A stretch of DNA of 64,000 nt from NCBI RefSeq assembly GCF_047372505.1, contig NZ_JBKBEU010000001.1, forward strand, positions 1,984,001 through 2,048,000. The letters run 5' to 3'. Shown here in pieces: positions 43,964-52,972 of this stretch. Numbering within the stretch: the stretch's first letter is position 1; every line of letters begins with the position of its first letter. The notes under the pieces were generated by a model, which ran no database searches, had not been told where the DNA came from, and worked only from the letters and a program-made list of their open reading frames with translations. The stretch comes from Phaeobacter cretensis (GTDB taxonomy: Bacteria > Pseudomonadota > Alphaproteobacteria > Rhodobacterales > Rhodobacteraceae). Position numbers and translations under genes: made by a program.

Positions 43964-44455
43964 ATGACACGTGTATTTCTGATCCTAGTCGCCAGCCTGA
44001 TGACTCTTGTCGCGGCATGCGCTCCTGCTCCAGATGGCAGCACAGGCGGCAGCGTATATCGGATTCGTAACGCTGACAAAGTTCAACTGCGGATGCTCGA
44101 CTCGGTCAATGCTCTTCGTGAAGCGGCCGGCAAACCGACAGTACAATTGAACCCACAGCTTACTGCCGCAGCAGCCACGCATTCACGTGACATGTCGGTC
44201 CAGAACCGTCCCTGGCATTTCGGCTCAGACGGCTCATCTCCTCTAGATCGTGTGGCGCGCTCAGGTTTCACTGGCACTCTGATCGGTGAAACAATCTCGG
44301 AAACCTATGAAAGCGAGTTGCAGACGCTGACGGCCTGGATGGAAGAGTCCGCAACGCGGTCGGTTGTGATGGATGCAAAGGCACGCACAATGGGCTTTTC
44401 TTGGTTCCAAGAATCAAATGGTAAGATCTGGTGGACGCTGGTGATGGGTAGCTGA
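43964..44455 (+). CDS. CAP-domain (SCP/PR1-like) lipoprotein
   Basis: 163 residues. A signal peptide with lipobox VAAC (Cys near residue 19) predicts a lipid-anchored envelope protein. The rest is a compact CAP domain: LDSVNALREAAGKP, LNPQLTAAAATHSRDM, then GETISE and WMEESATRSVVMDAKARTMGF. Bacterial CAP proteins are poorly understood; several associate with cell-wall turnover or surface adhesion. It lies between two L,D-transpeptidase genes, consistent with an envelope role. AAGG precedes the ATG. Confidence 0.85.
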   Translation: MTRVFLILVASLMTLVAACAPAPDGSTGGSVYRIRNADKVQLRMLDSVNALREAAGKPTVQLNPQLTAAAATHSRDMSVQNRPWHFGSDGSSPLDRVARSGFTGTLIGETISETYESELQTLTAWMEESATRSVVMDAKARTMGFSWFQESNGKIWWTLVMGS

Positions 44456-44482
44456 TTCCATCCACTAAGTACTCACTCAAAT

Positions 44483-44521
44483 AAAAAGGCCCGATCTACC
44501 ATGTGGAGATCGGGCCTTTTT
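44483..44521. terminator. Strong bidirectional terminator
   Basis: A 15-bp perfect stem (44483-44497 with 44507-44521) starts AAAAAGGCCC and ends GGGCCTTTTT around a 9-base loop. It lies between the convergent CAP lipoprotein gene and an L,D-transpeptidase gene and can serve both. Confidence 0.93.
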
Positions 44522-44562
44522 ATATGTCTAGTGAACCCTCTGCAGGTCAATCGACGAAATGA

Positions 44563-45081
44563 TCAGGGGCGTAATGAGATCAGTGTGCCGTCGCGCACCA
44601 TCGAATAAATCTCTTCGATCTCGTCATTGCTGACGGCAATACAGCCAGCTGTCCAATCGTCTACACGCGCCGCACGTTTGCGCGCTTTGGTGTTGTTTGG
44701 CTGGCCATGAATGAAAATCTCTCCGCCTGGGCTTTTACCCATTGCGGCCGCTTTTGCCCGGTCCTGCGCGTTAGGATATGAGATCCCAATCGACAAGTGA
44801 TAGCGACTGTTGGGGTTGCGCCTGTCGATCAGATAGTTGCCTTCCGGCGTCTTTCCATCACCCTCGATCGTCTTGTGCCCAAGTGGCGCAAAACCCAACT
44901 CCATCTCGTATTCGCGCAGTATATCTTCGTTGTGGAGTAGATAAACCTTCCGCGCACCTTTGTTGACTACGACCGAGGTTACCTCGGGTCCGTTATAACT
45001 GCGGAATTTACTGGGGCCGGAGCTGCAACCCGCCAACCCAAGGGTCGCCGCGGCGCCCAATCCGAATGTACGTCTGTCCAT
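44563..45081 (-). CDS. YkuD-fold (L,D-transpeptidase-like) lipoprotein
   Basis: 172 residues. The N-terminus DRRTFGLGAAATLGLAGC carries a lipobox LAGC (Cys about 19) and possibly a Tat motif. The YkuD domain shows VVVNKGARKVYLL, TPEGNYLIDRRNPNSRYHLSIG, IFIHGQPN (His) and WTAGCIAVSNDEIEEIY (Cys), so the active-site pair remains. Family of murein L,D-transpeptidases and lipid-anchored YafK-like proteins. It closely follows the Na-channel gene on the same strand (64 bases). Confidence 0.9.
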   Translation of the reverse strand: MDRRTFGLGAAATLGLAGCSSGPSKFRSYNGPEVTSVVVNKGARKVYLLHNEDILREYEMELGFAPLGHKTIEGDGKTPEGNYLIDRRNPNSRYHLSIGISYPNAQDRAKAAAMGKSPGGEIFIHGQPNNTKARKRAARVDDWTAGCIAVSNDEIEEIYSMVRDGTLISLRP

Positions 45082-45145
45082 TATTTTAGGTCTCTGCCTG
45101 ATTTGCCTCAATTTTCAACTACTATCTTAGCTGGAAAAATCAAAA

Positions 45146-45931
45146 TCACTTCTTCTCATGTGGCGGCTGCAGGGTTGCTAGATGCTGCTCAATTGCCTCA
45201 AGACGAGCAAGAACCAGATCTCTATACGCATCAGTTCGCTCTCCCTCTTCCTCGCTGTGGGCATCTTGCATTGAATTCACAATCAGGCCGACCAGAAGGT
45301 TCACCACCGCAAAGGTGGTCACCATGATAAACGGCACAAAGAACGCCCATGCGTAGGGGTATATCTCCATCACTGGTCGAACGATTCCCATCGACCAGCT
45401 TTCCAATGTCATGATTTGGAACAGCGAATAAGCGCTCAACGCGAGGCTGCCAAACCATTCGGGAAAGCTCTCAGCGAACAGTTTTGTCGCGATGACCGAG
45501 CCGATATAGAAGATGATTGCCATCAGTAGGAACACCGAACCCATGCCGGGCAGTGCGGTAATAAAGCCTTCGACAACCCGGCGCAGGCGTGGCGCGACTG
45601 AAATAACCCTGAGCACGCGCAAAATCCGCAATGCCCGCAGCACAGACATACCCTGAGCACCAGGCATAAACGCGATACTGACAATCACAAAATCGAAGAT
45701 ATTCCATCCGCGCAGAAAGAACCGTTGCCGCTGAACCCAAAGCTTGGCCAGAAGTTCAACGACAAAAATCGCCAGGCAAAGCTGATCAATAAACAGGACG
45801 ACAGGCCCAACGCGGGACATAATGAGGTCAGACGTCTCCATCCCCAAGGTGACTGCATTGACCAGAATCACCGCTGTAATGAAATTGCCAAAACGATCAC
45901 TCGAGAGGAGAGCCGCTAGCCGTTGGTTCAT
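45146..45931 (-). CDS. Bacterial voltage-gated sodium channel (NavBac, NavRosD type)
   Basis: Homotetrameric Na channel subunit, 261 residues, six membrane segments. S1 begins GNFITAVILVNAVTLGM. The S4 voltage sensor has repeated Arg (VLRALRILRVLRVISVAPRLRR). The selectivity filter is TLESWSM, matching that of NavRosD and NavMs. A cytoplasmic coiled-coil tail (DLVLARLEAIEQHLATL) follows S6, as in this family, for tetramer assembly. ATG 45931 is the usual start for this family, though GTG 45955 is possible. It follows the rlmD-type gene on the same strand with 29 bases between. Confidence 0.88.
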   Translation of the reverse strand: MNQRLAALLSSDRFGNFITAVILVNAVTLGMETSDLIMSRVGPVVLFIDQLCLAIFVVELLAKLWVQRQRFFLRGWNIFDFVIVSIAFMPGAQGMSVLRALRILRVLRVISVAPRLRRVVEGFITALPGMGSVFLLMAIIFYIGSVIATKLFAESFPEWFGSLALSAYSLFQIMTLESWSMGIVRPVMEIYPYAWAFFVPFIMVTTFAVVNLLVGLIVNSMQDAHSEEEGERTDAYRDLVLARLEAIEQHLATLQPPHEKK

Positions 45932-45960
45932 GGTTTGAATTGTGCTCGTGCTCACCAGTT

Positions 45961-47208
45961 TTACCCCACGTAGGAAAAGCTTGCCGCCAGCTCGGTATGT
46001 GATGACCAGCGGAATTGATCGACGACCTGTACCCAATCCAAACGATAACCGCCATCCGTCAGGATCTTAGCATCGCGGGCAAAGGTGACAGGATTGCAGG
46101 ATACATAGGCTACCCGCTTAGTACGGGCCGCAACCAACTGCGTGGCTTGTGCTTCTGCACCTGCACGCGGCGGGTCAATGACAGCTGCGTTAAACTCTGT
46201 GCCAAAGGGGTTGAGATCCTCAGCCAACAAAGGGTTGCGAAACAGATCACGGGTTTCGGTGGTGACCTTCTTCAACCCCTTTGCCTGACGCCAACCAACA
46301 TCGAGGGCTTGCAACATCGCGCCATCACCTTCGACCGCATGTACTTCAGCATTCTGAGCAAGTGGCAGACTGAAGGTGCCGCAACCGGCAAAAAGATCAA
46401 CAACACGCTTTGCGCCAATCACGCACTCTTCTACCGCCGCAAGAAGCACTGCTTCGCCATCTCGCGTCGCCTGAAGAAAAGCGCCCGGAGGCGGGCAAAC
46501 ATGCGCCGGACCAAAAGGTTGGGTCGGTTGTTGTTCCATACCGATCAACTCATCTTCCCAAGTCAGACGCGCAATGTGATGGGCATCAACAACCTGTGCC
46601 AACGCGATACGCAGCGGACCATCCAATGGCTTCCCATTGGTCACCAGCACATCAACTCCCGCTTCGGACAGGGTGACAGTAACCGACAATGGTGCCTTAC
46701 GACTGGCACCAGCCACCGCCAACGCTTCGGCCATCGGCACCGCAGCCACCAATTCTGATGCCAGCAATTGGCAATCTGGTATTTCCGTAATCACTCCAGA
46801 TGCGCGACCATGAAACCCAGCCATTGCCCCCTTTTTGGTGCGGCGTACCGATAGAGTGGCACGACGACGCGACCGTGGTGGCGATGTATGAATCGGGCGA
46901 AATGTGGTCTCAAGCCCCTGCGCAGCCAACGCGTTACGCACGATGCCTATCTTCCAATCCGCGACAAATGGATCCGCAGCATGTTGCAGCTGACAGCCAC
47001 CGCATGACTTATAGTGCCGACAAGGACCCTGCACGCGAACCTCCGACGGGTTTTCGATACGGATATCTGTAAGCTGATGCCCGTCACGGATGCCGCTTAC
47101 GGTTTCGCCTGGCAAAGTTCGCGGCGCAAAAAGCGGCCCGTCGGCTACACCATCTCCTTGATGTCCAAGACGTATGATTGTGGCTGTAGTTCTAGCTGCA
47201 TGTGTCAT
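45961..47208 (-). CDS. rlmD: RlmD/TrmA-type rRNA (uracil-5-)-methyltransferase
   Basis: SAM-dependent RNA m5U methyltransferase, 415 residues. A 4Fe-4S cluster motif is visible in CRHYKSCGGCQLQH (about residues 67-80), preceded by a TRAM-like domain. The SAM loop VVDLFAGCGTFSLPLA and catalytic Cys in YVSCNPVTFARD are present, with DPPRAGAE. ATG 47208 is preceded by GGAG. The iron-sulfur cluster points to RlmD/RlmCD rather than TrmA, but the exact target base is not given by sequence. Confidence 0.88.
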   Translation of the reverse strand: MTHAARTTATIIRLGHQGDGVADGPLFAPRTLPGETVSGIRDGHQLTDIRIENPSEVRVQGPCRHYKSCGGCQLQHAADPFVADWKIGIVRNALAAQGLETTFRPIHTSPPRSRRRATLSVRRTKKGAMAGFHGRASGVITEIPDCQLLASELVAAVPMAEALAVAGASRKAPLSVTVTLSEAGVDVLVTNGKPLDGPLRIALAQVVDAHHIARLTWEDELIGMEQQPTQPFGPAHVCPPPGAFLQATRDGEAVLLAAVEECVIGAKRVVDLFAGCGTFSLPLAQNAEVHAVEGDGAMLQALDVGWRQAKGLKKVTTETRDLFRNPLLAEDLNPFGTEFNAAVIDPPRAGAEAQATQLVAARTKRVAYVSCNPVTFARDAKILTDGGYRLDWVQVVDQFRWSSHTELAASFSYVG

Positions 47209-47296
47209 AGCCGCTCCATACCCTGCGACCGGCGCGGGCAAAAGAAAAATGCGCAGCTCTGCATAAATGCAGAGGCTGCGACAGTTTCATACGGGC

Positions 47297-49174
47297 TTAC
47301 TCTGCCGCATCCTGTGGCGACAAAGTGGTCACCATGGCCTCATGATCGTCAATCTCGGTACGTATGAACCCGCCGGATTGTCGCGACCAGAATTGAGCAT
47401 ACAAGCCGCCCTGATCCAGCAAGGACTCATGTGTGCCAACCTCGGCGATCCGTCCCTGATCCATGACTATAATCCGATCCATTTCGCTTAGCGTCGACAA
47501 ACGGTGCGCGATAGCCAGTACTGTCTTGCCATGCATCACACGTTCAAGCGCTGACTGGATCGCGGCCTCAACTTCGGAATCCAGAGCCGAGGTCGCCTCA
47601 TCGAGGATCAGGATGGGTGCGTCCTTCAGGATCGCACGCGCGAGCGCGATGCGCTGACGCTGACCACCGGATAGCTTCACCCCGCGTTCACCCAGATGGG
47701 CATCATATCCTGTACGGCCCTGCCCATCCTCCAGATCCTGAATAAACTCATGCGCTTCCGCTTTTTGCGCGGCGGCGATCAACTCAAGCTCGCTGGCACC
47801 CGGCCGTCCATACAGGATATTGTCACGTGCTGAACGATTGAACATCGCAGTTTCCTGCGTAACCATGCCAATCTGGCTGCGCAGCGAACTCTGCGTAACG
47901 CTGGAAATATCCATGCCGTCAATCAAGATGTCGCCCTTTTCCCCATCATAGAGCCGTAGCAGGAGAGAAACGAGCGTCGATTTGCCTGCCCCGGACGCAC
48001 CGACGATCCCCAGTTTTTCACCGGATTCGATCGTCAGTGATATATCCTGAATACCGCCGACATCGCGCCCGTAGGCAAATCCAACATTGCAGAGTTCAAT
48101 CTGTCCAGCAGAGACCTTCAGCTCTTCGGCAGAGGGATGGTCCTCAACCCTGTCCCGGCGGGTCAGAGTTTTAATTCCGTTCTCGATTTCTCCGATGTTT
48201 GAATAAATCGCCATCAGCGTAAAGCTGACCCAGCCGGTCATCTGCGCAAGACGGACCGACACCGCACCCGCAGCGACGATATCACCCTCACTTGCCAACC
48301 CATCACGCCAAAGAAGCAAAGTTGCCCCGATCATCATCACAGGTAGAACACCTGCAAGCGTCATCAGACAAAACCGAAAAGTCGCCGATAAGTACCCAAA
48401 ATGAAGCGCCTTTACGCGGAAATCGGCCATCGAACTTTGCGCTGTTTGCTCCTCTAAATCGCCATGGGCAAACAGCTTTACCGTTTTGATGTTGGTGATT
48501 GTATCAACCACTTGGCCCGACACCATTGCCCTCGCTCCCGCGCGCGCAGCTGAGCGCTTTCGAACACGTGGCAGGAACCAGCGGATAGTTGCAAAATATC
48601 CGGCAAGCCACACCATGAACAGAACCGTAATGCGCCAATCAATCGCCCCCAAGAGTGCAAGCGTCCCAAGGAGCGACGCCAAAGCAAAGGCGACGACATT
48701 GATCACCTCAGCCGCAACGGAGGTCACAGCACTTGCGGTCTGCATCTGCTTTTGCGCAATACGACCGGCAAAATCATCATCGAAAAATCGCACCGATTGG
48801 CCCATTGTCCAACGGTTCAGCCGCGACAGTACCAGTGGATTCACATTAGGTTGAACGATGATGGCGTTAGAAGCAGCCGACAGGCCAAAAAGGATGGGCC
48901 GAAGCAAAAGGAAAAACCCTAGTGCAACGGCGATGATAACGACATTCCCAGCGGAAAAGAACGCGCCCGGCCCACTAGAAATCGCAGTATCGATCACCGA
49001 GCCGAGAATATATGCCGTACCGGCCTCCATCCCGCCAGCTAACGCCGAAAACAACGCCGCTGCCGTCAGCATTGGCCAGGCTCCGGACAAACACCACCGA
49101 AGAAACCCCCCAAGCTGACCTGGTGGAGGGCCTTCGGCCGGTTGAAATGCGTCGATCAGATTGCCGAGTTTCAT
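47297..49174 (-). CDS. ABC exporter subunit B (ATP-binding and permease)
   Basis: Type IV ABC half-exporter, 625 residues. About six membrane helices (residues 30-330) precede the nucleotide-binding domain with Walker A GASGAGKSTL, signature LSGGQRQRIALARAIL, Walker B LILDEATSALD and AHRLSTL. It overlaps the upstream exporter gene by 4 bases (ATGA), so the two very likely form a heterodimer. FFDDDFAGRIAQKQMQ is shared with the partner (WFENDFAGRIANRIMQ). Export substrate is unknown. Both nucleotide sites appear to keep a catalytic Glu after Walker B. Confidence 0.9.
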   Translation of the reverse strand: MKLGNLIDAFQPAEGPPPGQLGGFLRWCLSGAWPMLTAAALFSALAGGMEAGTAYILGSVIDTAISSGPGAFFSAGNVVIIAVALGFFLLLRPILFGLSAASNAIIVQPNVNPLVLSRLNRWTMGQSVRFFDDDFAGRIAQKQMQTASAVTSVAAEVINVVAFALASLLGTLALLGAIDWRITVLFMVWLAGYFATIRWFLPRVRKRSAARAGARAMVSGQVVDTITNIKTVKLFAHGDLEEQTAQSSMADFRVKALHFGYLSATFRFCLMTLAGVLPVMMIGATLLLWRDGLASEGDIVAAGAVSVRLAQMTGWVSFTLMAIYSNIGEIENGIKTLTRRDRVEDHPSAEELKVSAGQIELCNVGFAYGRDVGGIQDISLTIESGEKLGIVGASGAGKSTLVSLLLRLYDGEKGDILIDGMDISSVTQSSLRSQIGMVTQETAMFNRSARDNILYGRPGASELELIAAAQKAEAHEFIQDLEDGQGRTGYDAHLGERGVKLSGGQRQRIALARAILKDAPILILDEATSALDSEVEAAIQSALERVMHGKTVLAIAHRLSTLSEMDRIIVMDQGRIAEVGTHESLLDQGGLYAQFWSRQSGGFIRTEIDDHEAMVTTLSPQDAAE

Positions 49175-51009
49175 TCTGCTGCCTCAATATTCAGGAAGCC
49201 GCCAGATTGCCGCGCCCAGAATTGGGCATATAGGCCCTTGGACCGCAAAAGCACGTCATGAGTGCCTTCCTCTACAATCCGTCCATCATCCAGCACCAGG
49301 ATCCGATCCATTTGGGCAATTGTGGAGAGCCGGTGCGCGATAGCGATCACCGTTTTGCCCTGCATCATGCCATAAAGCGTTTGTTGAATTTCCGCCTCTA
49401 CTTCGGAATCGAGTGCCGAGGTCGCCTCGTCCAGAACTAGGATCGGTGCGTCTTTCAGGATAACCCGCGCCAGAGTAACCCGCTGACGCTGCCCGCCGGA
49501 AAGTTTCACGCCACGTTCGCCAACATGGGCGTCGTAGCCCCTGCGACCCTTCGGATCTTCCAGATCGAGGATGAAATCATGGGCACAGGCCTTTTTTGCG
49601 GCCTCAATCATGTCAGCCTCACTGGCATCTGGCCGACCATAGAGAAGGTTATCGCGCACCGACCGGTGCAACAGCGAACTGTCCTGCTGCACCATTCCGA
49701 TCCGTGCACGCAGGCTGTCCTGCGCGACAGAGCGAATATCCTGCCCGTCGATCAGAATCTGACCACTCTCAGAATCGTAGAAACGCAATAAGAGTTTTAC
49801 CAGCGTCGACTTCCCAGCACCCGAGCGGCCAATTAGGCCAATTTTTTCACCTGGGCGAACAGTTAGGCTGATTTTATCCAGACCGCCTGAGCCACGCCCG
49901 TAGTGATGCGACAGTTCTCGCAATTCTAGCTGACCATCGCGCAGATCAAGTGGCTTTGCATCGTCAACATCCACCAAATCAATAGGCTGGGCGATCGTTT
50001 CCATGCCCTCTGCCACGACCCCCAACTGGCGGAAGAACGTGGTCAGAGCCCACATAATCCATCCGGTCATTGCATTCAGCCGCAATGTCAGCGCAGTCGC
50101 AGCGGCGACCGCGCCAACCGAGGCCAATCCCTGCATCCACAATAGGATCGCCCACCCAACGACCCCGACAATCAACAGCCCATTTAGGGTCACCAATGCA
50201 GCGTCCATAATCGTATAGAGCCGCATTTCCGCTTGAAACGTTTTACGAGTCCCCTCAATCGCCTCTTTGGCATAGGTCAGTTCGGTGTCGTGATGCGCAA
50301 ACATTTTGACCGAGTGGATATTGGAATAACTGTCCACGACCCGCCCCGTCACAGTCGACCGGGCATCAGATGCTGCCTGACTTGCAGGTCCGACACGGCG
50401 TACGGTCCAGCGGATCAAAACCGTATACAGCGCAAACCAAATCAACATAGGAATCATCAGCCGCACGTCAGCCAGCCAGAGCAACACCACCGCCCCAACC
50501 AGATAAGCAAGTGCAAAGGTGATTGCGTCAAAGACCTGAAACACCACCTCGCCGGCGGCCGGCGGGGTCTGCATGATGCGATTGGCGATCCGTCCGGCAA
50601 AGTCATTTTCGAACCAACCGACCGATTGCCGCAACACATGCTTGTGCGACCGCCAGCGGATCAAACTGCCAAAGTTCGGGAGAATTGCATTATTCAGCAA
50701 CAGAACGTCAAACAACTGCAGCAGCGGGCGGATTGTCAGGATAAACACCGCTACCAAAATCAGTTCGGTGCCATGGCTCTGCCAAACGACCGCCGGATCT
50801 CCGGACAACAGATCAACCACCCGCCCCATGTAGTGGATGAGGCCAATTTCCACAGCAGCTACAACGACGGACATTAGGGCCGTAGCCGCAAAGACCTTTT
50901 TAAAGGGTTGCGAGTAGTCTTTTAGGAAAGGCCACAGTCGCCGGGGCGGTGTGTTGGTTTCCGGATAGTCACAATAGGGGTCGATAAGGTTTTCGAAAAA
51001 ACGAAACAT
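49171..51009 (-). CDS. ABC exporter subunit A (ATP-binding and permease)
   Basis: Half-exporter of 612 residues and first gene of the pair. ATG 51009 opens MFRFFENLIDPYCDYPE and has GGAG 7 bases upstream; earlier ATGs at 51045 and 51060 lack a site. Membrane domain (about residues 40-300), then Walker A GRSGAGKSTL, signature LSGGQRQRVTLARVIL, Walker B LVLDEATSALD and AHRLSTI. Preceded by an 8-codon leader ORF and a 6-bp hairpin, which suggests translation-linked control. Substrate unknown; drug/lipid-type exporters are the nearest family. Confidence 0.9.
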   Translation of the reverse strand: MFRFFENLIDPYCDYPETNTPPRRLWPFLKDYSQPFKKVFAATALMSVVVAAVEIGLIHYMGRVVDLLSGDPAVVWQSHGTELILVAVFILTIRPLLQLFDVLLLNNAILPNFGSLIRWRSHKHVLRQSVGWFENDFAGRIANRIMQTPPAAGEVVFQVFDAITFALAYLVGAVVLLWLADVRLMIPMLIWFALYTVLIRWTVRRVGPASQAASDARSTVTGRVVDSYSNIHSVKMFAHHDTELTYAKEAIEGTRKTFQAEMRLYTIMDAALVTLNGLLIVGVVGWAILLWMQGLASVGAVAAATALTLRLNAMTGWIMWALTTFFRQLGVVAEGMETIAQPIDLVDVDDAKPLDLRDGQLELRELSHHYGRGSGGLDKISLTVRPGEKIGLIGRSGAGKSTLVKLLLRFYDSESGQILIDGQDIRSVAQDSLRARIGMVQQDSSLLHRSVRDNLLYGRPDASEADMIEAAKKACAHDFILDLEDPKGRRGYDAHVGERGVKLSGGQRQRVTLARVILKDAPILVLDEATSALDSEVEAEIQQTLYGMMQGKTVIAIAHRLSTIAQMDRILVLDDGRIVEEGTHDVLLRSKGLYAQFWARQSGGFLNIEAAE

Positions 51010-51072
51010 ACGGTCGCTCCAAAATTGAGCATTAGGAATTGTCATGCGAATAGAGGCCATCGCCGTGGCCCC

Positions 51073-51088
51073 TCCGACAAATGTCGGA
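51073..51088 (-). promoter_or_regulatory. Hairpin between leader ORF and ABC exporter gene
   Basis: TCCGAC pairs with GTCGGA around a 4-base loop (51073-51088), 11 bases after the leader ORF stop and 63 bases before the exporter start codon. No T run follows, so it is not an intrinsic terminator. A role in translational coupling or RNA stability is possible. Confidence 0.35.
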
Positions 51089-51099
51089 CAGGTCAGGCG

Positions 51100-51126
51100 T
51101 TAATCGTGCCAGATCCCGTGATACAT
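51100..51126 (-). CDS. Putative 8-codon leader peptide MYHGIWHD
   Basis: On the minus strand a strong ribosome site GGGAGG (51134-51139) sits 7 bases before an ATG that opens only eight codons (MYHGIWHD) and ends in TAA. The site is better than those of most full-length genes nearby. The short ORF precedes the ABC exporter pair by about 90 bases with a hairpin between. Two His, one Trp and one Tyr in eight residues recall regulatory leader peptides that sense a tRNA or drug through stalling. Function inferred; translation unproven. Confidence 0.5.
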   Translation of the reverse strand: MYHGIWHD

Positions 51127-51221
51127 GCGTATTCCTCCCGTCATATGGTAGTCCCCTAGGGGTAGAAAAAAAAATCGAGTCTGTCACCCCCTTTGACGTG
51201 GTTTGTTTAGAAAGCTAAAAA

Positions 51222-52379
51222 TCACTTCAGGCGGTTCAGCAAGTCGTCGCGCCCAAGGGTAAACCCCGACGCGATCCACTCAGCCTTTAAAGATCTCAGC
51301 GCCGCACCCAATGCCGCCCCTTGCAAACGCGGCATAAGATCACGGGCGGAGACGGGAAAAGACGCTGCGACTCCAGCGTCAATTTCAGTCTTTAAATCTG
51401 CTGAAATGGGTGTTTCGAGAAAGGCCGATCTTAGTAAGGCGATACTGCGCGCAGTTGCAGCACCATGTTGATATGCCATTGCAGCGGGCCCTACCGTTCC
51501 GCTTGCCTCATCGCGAAGCAGCTGCACCTGCATGGTCTGCGCCTTGCTCAATCGCAGAGCCTCTCCTACGGACAGACCGCCCAGCGCCGCGAGACGACGG
51601 ATGGGATCTGCCGCAACCTCGCCTTCCAAGTGAAGCAATGGCGCCAACGCACGATCATCACTGCCCGGTAGGATTCTTGACAGCATACCAATCTGACGCA
51701 TGACAGCGATGGAAGCTGCTGGATCAGGAGCCAATAGCAGCTTCAGGAACTCACTTCCGACTCGCTCTCGCGACAGATGGTCAAGGCCATCGAGATTTGC
51801 AGCTATGGCAGACAACGCAACTGGATCAAATCCCCCGTCGGGATTTCCATACCAAGCATGAAACCTAAAATACCGTAGTGAACGCAGGTAGTCCTCGCGG
51901 ATACGGTTTCCGGCGGTACCGATGAAACGAACCAACCTCGCGTGTAAATCTGACAACCCACCTAACGGATCGACCAACTCGCCATCCGGGCGAACATACA
52001 GCGCATTCATTGTGAAATCACGCCGCGCCGCGTCTTCCTCAATCGTCTCAGAAAACGCCACCACTGCACGACGACCATCCGTCGCCACGTCCCGTCGAAA
52101 TGTGGTTATTTCGTAGGGGGTGCCTCTATAGACCAACGTCACCGTACCGTGGTCGATACCTGTAGGAATGGCTTTGATCCCTGCACTTTCAGCTAGGGTA
52201 ATAACACGCTGCGGCAACACATTGATTGACAGATCAAGATCAGAGACCGGGACGCCCAGCAGAGTATTGCGAACACATCCGCCTACAAAATAGATCTCGG
52301 CTCCGCCCCTGGTCAGGACATCGCAAACATGCTGCACATCTTGATCTTGCAGCCATGGCGCTTCAATCCGGGTCGTCAT
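51222..52379 (-). CDS. cca: CCA tRNA nucleotidyltransferase
   Basis: Adds or repairs the 3' CCA of tRNA, class II nucleotidyltransferase, 385 residues. Head/catalytic block IYFVGGCVRNTLLGVPVSDLDLSI has the conserved Asp pair, then RRDVATDGRRA, RRDFTMNALYV and DPLGGLSDLHARLVRFIG. The C-terminal region is divergent, as in many alphaproteobacteria. Overlaps nudL by 4 bases and belongs to the hslO-nudL-cca operon. Confidence 0.93.
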   Translation of the reverse strand: MTTRIEAPWLQDQDVQHVCDVLTRGGAEIYFVGGCVRNTLLGVPVSDLDLSINVLPQRVITLAESAGIKAIPTGIDHGTVTLVYRGTPYEITTFRRDVATDGRRAVVAFSETIEEDAARRDFTMNALYVRPDGELVDPLGGLSDLHARLVRFIGTAGNRIREDYLRSLRYFRFHAWYGNPDGGFDPVALSAIAANLDGLDHLSRERVGSEFLKLLLAPDPAASIAVMRQIGMLSRILPGSDDRALAPLLHLEGEVAADPIRRLAALGGLSVGEALRLSKAQTMQVQLLRDEASGTVGPAAMAYQHGAATARSIALLRSAFLETPISADLKTEIDAGVAASFPVSARDLMPRLQGAALGAALRSLKAEWIASGFTLGRDDLLNRLK

Positions 52380-52972
52380 ATCTGCATCTGCTCGGCAAGG
52401 CCACGCAGCATTCGTGCTGTCGCACCCCAGATGTAATAGGGGCCATAAGGCACTGTGAAATAGTGTCGCCTAACGCCGCGCCAACGGCGAGATTGAATTT
52501 GATAGTTCGACGGGTCGCAGAGATGCGTAAGTGGAACGCTGAAAACTTCGGCAACCTCTCCAGCTTCGGCCATTATATCGAAAGGATGATCGATCAAGGC
52601 CACCACCGGCGTCACAACAAAACCCGTCACCGTCTCATGGACAGGTAGCTTTCCGACGATCTGGGGCACATCGTGTGGCAAGCCGATTTCCTCCCAGGCT
52701 TCGCGAAGGGCCGCATCGGTAACACTCGCATCTTCCGGATCTTGCTTACCGCCAGCAAAAGAAATCTGACCCGGATGATGCTTCAGTGCGGATGAACGTT
52801 TGGTCAGAATGACACGCGGATCACCTTCTACAGTAGTGATTGCAACCAAAACACCCGCTGGTCGCAATTTGCGATCAGCGGGAAGGACAACGTCTGGGTT
52901 CAGGTCAAAATCAGAAGACCTGTCTCTCTCCACCGCCAGTGCAGAGGTAAGTTTTGTCAACAAATCAGGCAC
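52376..52972 (-). CDS. nudL: Nudix hydrolase, CoA pyrophosphatase-like
   Basis: About 198 residues. Nudix box from GGKQDPEDASVTDAALRE into AWEEIGLP, preceded by the UPF0035-type signature LTKRSSALKHHPGQISFAGG that marks CoA pyrophosphatases (NudL/Nudt7). The likely reaction is CoA to phosphopantetheine and 3',5'-ADP. I start at GTG 52972 with AAGGG 5 bases upstream. An ATG 6 codons earlier (52990) has a weaker, distant site; both overlap hslO. Tight packing with hslO and cca indicates an operon. Confidence 0.82.
   Translation of the reverse strand: MPDLLTKLTSALAVERDRSSDFDLNPDVVLPADRKLRPAGVLVAITTVEGDPRVILTKRSSALKHHPGQISFAGGKQDPEDASVTDAALREAWEEIGLPHDVPQIVGKLPVHETVTGFVVTPVVALIDHPFDIMAEAGEVAEVFSVPLTHLCDPSNYQIQSRRWRGVRRHYFTVPYGPYYIWGATARMLRGLAEQMQI

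Noticed and set aside
47297..51009. ABC pair considered as a bacteriocin or siderophore exporter locus
   Set aside because: No precursor peptide, protease or biosynthetic gene is adjacent. The 8-codon leader is too short for a secreted product.
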